Shown piece by piece: positions 1-4,467 of a DNA stretch of 5,296 bases (positions are counted from its first letter, which is position 1; every line of letters starts with the position of its first letter). The notes beneath the pieces were generated by a model. That model made no database searches and had not been told where the DNA came from. It saw nothing but the letters and a program-made list of their open reading frames with translations. The position numbers were made by a program, and so were the translations under genes. This stretch comes from Bryobacterales bacterium (GTDB lineage Bacteria; Acidobacteriota; Terriglobia; Bryobacterales; Bryobacteraceae), in contig JAUZEU010000715.1 of the NCBI GenBank assembly GCA_030838885.1, positions 1-5,296 on the forward strand. Direction: 5' to 3'.

Positions 1-1017
1 CGAATTTCCCGATTTCATCAGCTCAAATGCCTCCGTGTAATCCCGGTAGCTAAACCGGTGGGTAATCACCGGGCTGATATCCAGACCTGTCTCCAGCATC
101 ACCGTCATTTTGTACCAGGTCTCATACATCTCCCGCCCATAGATCCCGTGGATCGTCAGCATATTGAAGATCACCAGATTCCAGTCGATCGAGATCGGCT
201 CCGCGGGAATCCCCAGCATCGCGATCCTGCCGCCATGCGACATATTCGCCAGCATGTCCCGGAACGCGGAAGCATTGCCTGACATCTCCAGCCCAACGTC
301 GAACCCCTCCGCCATATCGAGATCTTCCTGCACCCGCTTCAGGTCTTTAGCGCGCGGATCCACAGCCAGCGTCACTCCTACCTTCCGCGCCAGTTCCAAA
401 CGATAGGGATTCAAATCCGTGATCACCACATGCCGCGCGCCCGCATGCCCCGCAACCGCGGCCGCCATAATTCCGATCGGCCCCGCCCCGGTCACTAGAA
501 CATCCTCGCCCAATACAGGAAACGCCAGTGCCGTGTGCACCGCATTCCCAAACGGATCGAAAATACACGCAATATCCGGATCAATCGCATGTTTATGTAC
601 CCAAACATTCGTCATCGGCAGCGCAATATATTCGGCGAAAGCCCCAGGCCGGTTCACGCCCACGCCGCTGGTATGCGCGCACAAATGCCGCCGCCCCGCA
701 AAGCAATTCCGGCACTTGCCGCAAACCACATGGCCTTCGCCGCTCACCATCTGGCCGGGGAAAAAGTCCGAAACGTTCGATCCCACCGCCACAATCTCGC
801 CCATAAACTCATGCCCGATTACCATAGGCACCGGAATCGTGCGCGCCGCCCATGCATCCCAGTTCAGAATGTGAATATCGGTCCCGCAGATTGACGCGCG
901 CTTTACCCGTACCACAACATCGTTGATTCCGATCTCCGGAACGGGAACGTCTTCGAGCCACAGTCCGGGTTCGGGCCTGCTCTTCACCAGCGCCTTCATG
1001 AGTTTTGTCGTCGCCAT
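1..1017 (-). CDS. tdh: L-threonine 3-dehydrogenase, zinc- and NAD-dependent (3' end cut by window edge)
   Basis: Oxidises L-threonine to 2-amino-3-oxobutyrate with NAD+ in the cytoplasm; normally a homotetrameric medium-chain dehydrogenase. My translation of the reverse strand gives 339 residues with no stop before the edge. It aligns without obvious gaps to my memory of E. coli Tdh, offset by six N-terminal residues. Catalytic-zinc ligands are C44 (in SICGTDIH) and H69-E70 (in VIGHEFMGE). The four structural-zinc cysteines are C99, C102, C105 and C113. The region GVGVNRPGAFAEY follows, then IFDPFGNAVHTAL. The Rossmann motif GAGPIG starts near residue 177, and an acidic D201 in ITDLNPYR fits NAD rather than NADP. 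The lineage-typical block GIYGREMYETWYKM is also present. About eight codons and the stop should lie left of base 1. I chose the start at 1017 because AGGATGG lies just upstream; the next in-frame ATG (999), which matches the E. coli start, has no ribosome site. The partner gene kbl is not in view and could lie beyond the edge. Family call is very secure. Confidence 0.96.
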   Translation of the reverse strand, partial: MATTKLMKALVKSRPEPGLWLEDVPVPEIGINDVVVRVKRASICGTDIHILNWDAWAARTIPVPMVIGHEFMGEIVAVGSNVSDFFPGQMVSGEGHVVCGKCRNCFAGRRHLCAHTSGVGVNRPGAFAEYIALPMTNVWVHKHAIDPDIACIFDPFGNAVHTALAFPVLGEDVLVTGAGPIGIMAAAVAGHAGARHVVITDLNPYRLELARKVGVTLAVDPRAKDLKRVQEDLDMAEGFDVGLEMSGNASAFRDMLANMSHGGRIAMLGIPAEPISIDWNLVIFNMLTIHGIYGREMYETWYKMTVMLETGLDISPVITHRFSYRDYTEAFELMKSGNS

Positions 1018-1022
1018 TACTT

Positions 1023-1029
1023 CCATCCT
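1023..1029 (-). promoter_or_regulatory. Ribosome binding site of tdh
   Basis: On the minus strand AGGATGG precedes the ATG at 1017, with eight bases between AGGA and the start codon. It decides the start, because the alternative in-frame ATG at 999 has no purine-rich sequence at a useful distance. Confidence 0.6.
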
Positions 1030-1049
1030 AGAGGCTGAACCGGGATAAT

Positions 1050-1053
1050 GAGG
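1050..1053 (+). promoter_or_regulatory. Ribosome binding site of the class III aminotransferase
   Basis: GAGG lies eight bases before the ATG at 1062, which supports that start. The protein then begins MTKQEILLAQKEF, a natural N-terminus for this family, leading into the conserved LFPAVFHYFKEPVVV stretch. Confidence 0.6.
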
Positions 1054-1061
1054 CAACGCCA

Positions 1062-2354
1062 ATGACCAAACAGGAAATCCTCCTTGCTCAGAAAGAGTTC
1101 CTCTTTCCTGCCGTTTTCCATTACTTCAAGGAACCTGTTGTGGTCACGCAGGCCAAAGATCAGTACGTTTGGGACGCTGACGGCAACGAGTACCTCGACT
1201 TCTTCGGTGGCATCGTCACCGTCAGCGTGGGCCATTGTAATGAGCAGGTGAACCGCAAAGTTCACGAGCAGATGGACAAGCTGGAACACGTCTCAACGGT
1301 GTTCATCAATCAGCCGCAGGTCGCGCTCGCGCAGAAACTGGCTCAGATCGCGCCGGCGCCGCTCAAGAAATCCTTTTTCACGAACAGCGGCACGGAAGCA
1401 AACGAAACCGCTATCCTGGCAGCCCGCTGTTACACCGGATCAACCGAAGTCATCGCCCTGCGCCACTCTTATCACGGCCGCAGCTCCGCCATGATGGGCC
1501 TCACCGGACAGTCTCAATGGAAACTCGGGCCGCCCCAGCCGGGTATTGTTCACGCGGTCAACGCTTACTGCTACCGCTGCCCGTTCGGCCTCGAGTACCC
1601 CTCGTGCGGAGTCAAATGCGCGCAGGACATGGAACAGGTCATTCGCACCACCACTTCCGGCCGCATAGCGGCTCTGATCGCCGAGCCCATTCAGGGCGTT
1701 GGCGGCTTCATCACACCCCCGAAAGAATACTTCAAAATCGTGACCGACATCGTCCGCAATTACGGCGGCCTCTTCATCGCCGACGAAGTCCAGACCGCAT
1801 GGGGACGCACCGGCAGCAAATGGTTCGGCATCGAACACTGGGGCGTGCAGCCTGACATCATCACCAGCGCCAAAGGTCTCGGCAATGGCATGCCAATAGG
1901 TGTCACGATCGCGCGACCAGAAGTGGCGGATGCTATGAAAGGCGTCACGATCTCCACCTTCGGCGGAAATCCCGTGGTCACCACTGCCGCGAAAGCCGTC
2001 ATTGACTTCATCGAAGAGCAGAATCTGCTCGCCAATACCGAACAGACGGGAACCTACCTGAAAAGCAAGCTTCTGGATCTACAACAGAAGCACCGGCTCA
2101 TTGGCGACGTCCGGGGCATGGGGCTGCTGCTTGCCGTGGAACTGGTGGAAGATCGCGTTACGAAAGCGCCCGCAACCGCCGCTACCCTGCAGCTGATGGA
2201 AGCCGCACGCCAGAACCGTATCATGGTCGGTCGCGGGGGGCTGTATGGCAACGTGCTGCGCCTCTCGCCGCCGATGAACATTGGGCGCGACGATGTGGAC
2301 GAGTTCACGAAACGTTTGGACGCCAGCCTCACTCAGGTAGAGTCAGTCCTCTAA
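1062..2354 (+). CDS. Class III PLP-dependent aminotransferase, AGXT2-like (alanine-glyoxylate / beta-amino acid type)
   Basis: Soluble transaminase of fold type I, 430 residues, the usual length for the class. Visible landmarks in order: WDADGNEYLDFFGGI near the N-terminus; the cofactor phosphate-binding NSGTEANE with S109-G110-T111; the ring-stacking Y137-H138 in SYHGRS; AEPIQGVGG; D241 and Q244 in IADEVQTAWGRTG, where the aspartate pairs with the pyridine nitrogen; K271 in SAKGLGNGMP, the Schiff-base lysine; T299 in STFGGNP; and GDVRGMGLLLAVEL and LRLSPPM near the C-terminus. The late GDVRG and VGRGGLYGN blocks resemble what I recall of animal AGXT2 more than GabT or ornithine aminotransferase. 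Likely acceptors are glyoxylate or pyruvate with alanine, beta-alanine or 3-aminoisobutyrate as donor, but sequence alone does not fix the substrate. A four-cysteine cluster (C170, C173, C182, C186) lies in the middle. The gene is divergent from tdh, and its last 12 bases overlap the convergent small gene at 2343-2546. Confidence 0.9.
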   Translation: MTKQEILLAQKEFLFPAVFHYFKEPVVVTQAKDQYVWDADGNEYLDFFGGIVTVSVGHCNEQVNRKVHEQMDKLEHVSTVFINQPQVALAQKLAQIAPAPLKKSFFTNSGTEANETAILAARCYTGSTEVIALRHSYHGRSSAMMGLTGQSQWKLGPPQPGIVHAVNAYCYRCPFGLEYPSCGVKCAQDMEQVIRTTTSGRIAALIAEPIQGVGGFITPPKEYFKIVTDIVRNYGGLFIADEVQTAWGRTGSKWFGIEHWGVQPDIITSAKGLGNGMPIGVTIARPEVADAMKGVTISTFGGNPVVTTAAKAVIDFIEEQNLLANTEQTGTYLKSKLLDLQQKHRLIGDVRGMGLLLAVELVEDRVTKAPATAATLQLMEAARQNRIMVGRGGLYGNVLRLSPPMNIGRDDVDEFTKRLDASLTQVESVL

Positions 2355-2546
2355 ACGCCAGACTGTAAACAGCAGACCGCCGGCAATCAGTACGAAAGCA
2401 ATCGCGCCAGCCAGCAACTGGCTCACGGTGACCGCCGTTGCCGGCAGCGCCACCACCGCGGCATCCACTAGCCCGAAGGCAATCAAAATTACAATACCCA
2501 GAAGCCAGTAGCTCAAATGGTGCGTCTGCTTAATCGACGAGTTCAT
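2343..2546 (-). CDS. Small two-pass membrane protein, unknown function
   Basis: A 67-residue product that I do not recognise. After a short polar N-terminus (MNSSIKQTHH) there are two strongly hydrophobic stretches, roughly residues 11-34 and 41-63, joined by a short turn containing a proline, and the protein ends WRLED. Two closely spaced helices predict a hairpin in the cytoplasmic membrane with both ends on the same side. No signal peptidase site, lipobox or catalytic motif is visible. The reading frame is open upstream to 2609, but I chose the ATG at 2546. It has AGGAG ten bases upstream, and the extra 21 residues (rich in Arg and Cys) look like translated leader. It lies 101 bases downstream of the aldo/keto reductase on the same strand, so it may be co-transcribed or have its own promoter. 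Its stop end overlaps the aminotransferase end by 12 bases. The hydrophobic pattern and ribosome site argue it is real; homologues were not checked. Confidence 0.65.
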   Translation of the reverse strand: MNSSIKQTHHLSYWLLGIVILIAFGLVDAAVVALPATAVTVSQLLAGAIAFVLIAGGLLFTVWRLED

Positions 2547-2556
2547 AACTTCATCG

Positions 2557-2561
2557 CTCCT
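2557..2561 (-). promoter_or_regulatory. Ribosome binding site of the small membrane protein gene
   Basis: AGGAG on the minus strand, ten bases before the ATG at 2546. The spacing is slightly long but workable. It lies inside the longer open frame that starts at 2609, which is the main reason to prefer the shorter protein. Confidence 0.5.
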
Positions 2562-2596
2562 GTATGAACAGACGCGTCGGGCGGAGGCGCAGAAGT

Positions 2597-2622
2597 AAAA
2601 CAAACGCAAAACAAACGCAAAA
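2597..2622. repeat. Short tandem direct repeat, 11-base unit, about 2.4 copies
   Basis: Two perfect copies of AAAACAAACGC (2597-2607 and 2608-2618) are followed by the first four bases of a third. Read on the minus strand this is a T-rich tract with the GCGTTTG core repeated, 50 to 75 bases upstream of the small membrane protein start. It could be an A/T-rich promoter element or a pair of protein-binding sites, or simple slippage. Function not shown. Confidence 0.6.
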
Positions 2623-2647
2623 GAAATGTGAAATTATGAAGCGCAAA

Positions 2648-3619
2648 TCACGCGTAAAAGTTTCGATCCCACGCGTGCCGGTGCAACGCGTCGAGATCTT
2701 CGTTTGGAAGTGGCCCCGCAGCCACCGCTCTCAGGTTCGCTTCCACGCTCGATAGCGAACGCATACCCGGAATCACTGTTGACACCGCCGGGTGCGACAA
2801 GCAAAAACGTAAGGCGATCTCCGGAACGGCGTTCGTATCCGCCAGACCCAGATCCTTCACAATTCCCGCCACACGCTCCACCACCTGCTTTTTCCGGTCA
2901 CCCCGAAAATAATAATTCCTGAAGTCGCCCTCGGGAAATGTAGTGGCTTCGTTGATCCGCCCGGTAAGTGAGCCTTCATCGAACGGCACCCGCGCCAGCA
3001 CTCCGATATTGTGCTTCATGCACGCAGGAAAAAGTGCCCTTTCCGGGGTCTGATCGAACACGTTGTAAATAACCTGCACGGTATCGATTAACCCGGTTTC
3101 AGTAATGCCCAGCGCACTGTCCGGCTGGTGATCGTTGATCGAAATCCCCACGAACCGCGCTTTGCCGGAACTCTTCAGCGTCTCGAACGCGCGCCGCCAT
3201 TCATCGCGATCCAGCCACTCCGGGTTCCACACATGCAGCTGCTGCAGATCGACGGTTTCCACACCCAGATTCCGCAAACTCGTTTCAGTCGATTCAATAA
3301 TGTATTCCGCCGGAAACACTTCCTCGATCCCCACACCCGACTGGGCCGGCCAAACGCGATTCTTCGGCGGCACTTTGGTCGCGATGTAAACCTTTTCGCC
3401 GGACTCCTTCACTGCCTTGCCCACCAGCTCTTCGCTCTTGCCATCGCCATAAGCGAGCGCCGTGTCGATGAAGTTCACTCCGCTCGAAATCGCGAGACGC
3501 AGCGCCGCAAGCGAATCGTCGTCGGTAGCGCCAATCCATTGCTTCCCGCTGATGCCCCAGGCGCCATACCCCAGTTCACTCACTTCCAGACCGGTCCTGC
3601 CGAGCTTCCTGTAATTCAT
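2648..3619 (-). CDS. Aldo/keto reductase family oxidoreductase
   Basis: A 323-residue cytoplasmic (alpha/beta)8-barrel enzyme that should reduce a carbonyl with NADPH. The N-terminus MNYRKLGRTGLEVSELGYG is the standard opening of the bacterial group. The catalytic tetrad is complete: D52 (in FIDTALAYGDG), Y57, K82 (in IATKVPP) and H129 (in LQQLHVW). Later blocks include ARFVGIS, the strand-7 region NIGVLARVPFDEGSLTG, and the cofactor phosphate-binding VSTVIPGMRS near residue 290. Substrate cannot be told from sequence; small aldehydes, methylglyoxal-like compounds or sugars are all possible. The frame is open to 3748, but that would overlap the divergent gene at 3675 and add non-family sequence. 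The ATG at 3619 matches the family N-terminus. An ATG at 3631, four codons earlier, is a possible alternative. Only a weak GGA ribosome site lies upstream of 3619. Confidence 0.92.
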   Translation of the reverse strand: MNYRKLGRTGLEVSELGYGAWGISGKQWIGATDDDSLAALRLAISSGVNFIDTALAYGDGKSEELVGKAVKESGEKVYIATKVPPKNRVWPAQSGVGIEEVFPAEYIIESTETSLRNLGVETVDLQQLHVWNPEWLDRDEWRRAFETLKSSGKARFVGISINDHQPDSALGITETGLIDTVQVIYNVFDQTPERALFPACMKHNIGVLARVPFDEGSLTGRINEATTFPEGDFRNYYFRGDRKKQVVERVAGIVKDLGLADTNAVPEIALRFCLSHPAVSTVIPGMRSLSSVEANLRAVAAGPLPNEDLDALHRHAWDRNFYA

Positions 3620-3674
3620 ATCCGCATCCATTATCCACTGCATGAAAGTTCGTAAACTGGAATCAGGAGCGTGA
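3620..3674. promoter_or_regulatory. Divergent spacer between the reductase and the exported protein gene
   Basis: A 55-base region between two oppositely directed starts; it should contain or overlap both promoters. On the minus strand GGATAATG (3636-3629) precedes the reductase start, the same 8-mer found before the aminotransferase start at 1043-1050. No convincing -35/-10 pair can be assigned for the plus-strand gene. Confidence 0.35.
3665..3669 (+). promoter_or_regulatory. Ribosome binding site of the exported protein gene
   Basis: A perfect AGGAG lies five bases before the ATG at 3675. It favours this frame over the overlapping GTG at 3671 and over the long antisense frame on the other strand. 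Confidence 0.7.
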
Positions 3675-4442
3675 ATGCGCAGGTTGTTCGTGATCTTCGT
3701 CGCGTTGGTCGCTACTCTCACCGCCGCCAACTTAAAGCTGTACTTCAAAGACGGCAGCTATCAACTCGTGCGGGAGTACAAGGTCGAGGGCGACCACCTG
3801 AAGTACTACAGCGTCGAGCGCAGCGACTGGGAGGAGATTCCTGCCGAACTTGCCGACCTGAAACGCACCGATGCCGAAGCCGGCTCGCGCCAGGCCTCGC
3901 TCGATAAGAAATCGAAGCAAGTCACGGATGAGGAAGAGGCAGCCAAAGCGGAGCGTGAGGAGATCCGCAGAATCCCGCGCGACCCCGGCGTCTACATGCT
4001 GGAGAACGATCAACTCCGCATTTTCAAACTGGCCGACGCCGCCGTGAAAAACAACAAGGGCCGCCAGATCCTCAAATCCGTAACGCCCATTCCCATCGTG
4101 GCCGGCAAGTCCACCCTCGAAATCCAGGGCGAGCACTCCACCAACATCCTGACCGACACCCGGCCCGAGTTCTTCCTGCAGCTTTCGCTCGAAGACAGTT
4201 TCGGCATTGTGAAGCTCAGTTCGCAGAAAGGCGTCCGTATCGTAGAGCGAATCTCGGTTTTGCCGGTAGTCAATGAACCAGTAGAAGAACGGGATATCGT
4301 CCCCACCTTCACTAAGCAGCTGACCGATAGCGGCCTGTACAGAATCTGGCCTCAGGAAGCCCTGGAGAAGGGCGAATACGCCGTGATTGAGTACACCGAG
4401 GGCAAGGTCGACGGTCGTATCTGGGATTTCCGTATTCAATAA
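3675..4442 (+). CDS. Exported protein of unknown function with signal peptide
   Basis: A 255-residue protein I cannot name. It starts with a classical signal peptide: MRR, then a hydrophobic core at residues 4-15, with probable cleavage after A17 or A18 in LTAANL. The mature protein opens with a beta-type segment (LKLYFKDGSYQLVREYKVEG, then HLKYYSVE) containing a DWEEIP stretch. Residues about 62-102 are highly charged and probably helical or coiled coil (DEEEAAKAEREEIRR). From PGVYMLEND (about residue 104) onward the sequence alternates hydrophobic and polar residues like beta strands, and it ends EYAVIEYTEGKVDGRIWDF. That C-terminal half (PGVYML, a later GEHS, then GEYAV before a WDF end) is reminiscent of short secreted proteins I associate with Acidobacteriota; this is recollection, not a search. 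No lipobox cysteine is present; the protein appears free of cysteine altogether. Soluble periplasmic or secreted location is inferred. Followed after 25 bases by the deoxyhypusine-synthase-like gene, probably as one transcript. Confidence 0.8.
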   Translation: MRRLFVIFVALVATLTAANLKLYFKDGSYQLVREYKVEGDHLKYYSVERSDWEEIPAELADLKRTDAEAGSRQASLDKKSKQVTDEEEAAKAEREEIRRIPRDPGVYMLENDQLRIFKLADAAVKNNKGRQILKSVTPIPIVAGKSTLEIQGEHSTNILTDTRPEFFLQLSLEDSFGIVKLSSQKGVRIVERISVLPVVNEPVEERDIVPTFTKQLTDSGLYRIWPQEALEKGEYAVIEYTEGKVDGRIWDFRIQ

Positions 4443-4467
4443 AGCCGGGTGCGAAACTCGTAATTGA

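Larger units (their letters stand above)
1018..1061. promoter_or_regulatory. Divergent intergenic spacer between tdh and the aminotransferase gene
   Basis: Only 44 bases separate two oppositely directed start codons, and both ribosome sites lie inside it. At least one promoter must therefore overlap the neighbouring coding region, or transcripts must have very short leaders. GATAAT at 1044-1049 looks like a -10 box for the plus-strand gene. However, it would put the transcript start after that gene's ribosome site, and no -35 box sits 17 bases upstream. I can name no operator. Confidence 0.4.
2547..2647. other. Intergenic region between the reductase and the small membrane protein gene
   Basis: This 101-base stretch lies between two minus-strand genes. 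From the reductase stop leftward it holds CATAAT on the minus strand (2638-2633, a -10-like hexamer without a convincing -35 box), the 11-base tandem repeat, a GC-rich patch, the palindrome GACGCGTC (2571-2578) and the small gene's ribosome site. No hairpin followed by a T-run was found, so I do not call a terminator for the reductase. Confidence 0.4.

Noticed and set aside
58..894. Several plus-strand open frames of 74 to 151 codons across the left end
   Set aside because: They are all antisense to tdh, whose translation shows every expected zinc and NAD motif. Their products are rich in Arg, Pro and His with no domain pattern.
1044..1049. GATAAT as a -10 promoter box for the aminotransferase
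   Set aside because: The implied transcript start would fall after the gene's GAGG ribosome site, and the hexamer 17 bases upstream (TTCCAT) does not resemble a -35 box.
1440..1838. 132-codon minus-strand frame inside the aminotransferase gene
   Set aside because: It lies entirely opposite the most conserved part of the enzyme (cofactor-binding blocks) and shows no domain of its own.
2564..2755. 63-codon basic plus-strand frame starting MNRRVGRRRRSKTN
   Set aside because: It runs through the intergenic repeat and then antisense to the reductase C-terminus. The basic composition comes from the A-rich repeat, and no ribosome site was seen.
3128..3655. 175-codon plus-strand frame opposite the reductase
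   Set aside because: It is antisense to the intact catalytic tetrad region, and its translation is Arg/Pro/His-rich without a domain.
3620..3748. Extended start for the aldo/keto reductase at 3748
   Set aside because: It would overlap the divergent exported protein gene and add 43 residues not seen in the family; the family N-terminus begins exactly at 3619.
3732..4439. Long open frame of 235 codons on the minus strand, opposite the exported protein gene
   Set aside because: It begins at a TTG inside the last codons of the plus-strand gene and has no recognisable domain. The plus-strand frame has a signal peptide and a perfect ribosome site, so the antisense frame is a by-product of base composition.
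4443..4467. Terminator or promoter between the exported protein gene and the deoxyhypusine-synthase-like gene
   Set aside because: The 25 bases contain no inverted repeat with a T-run and no recognisable promoter hexamers.
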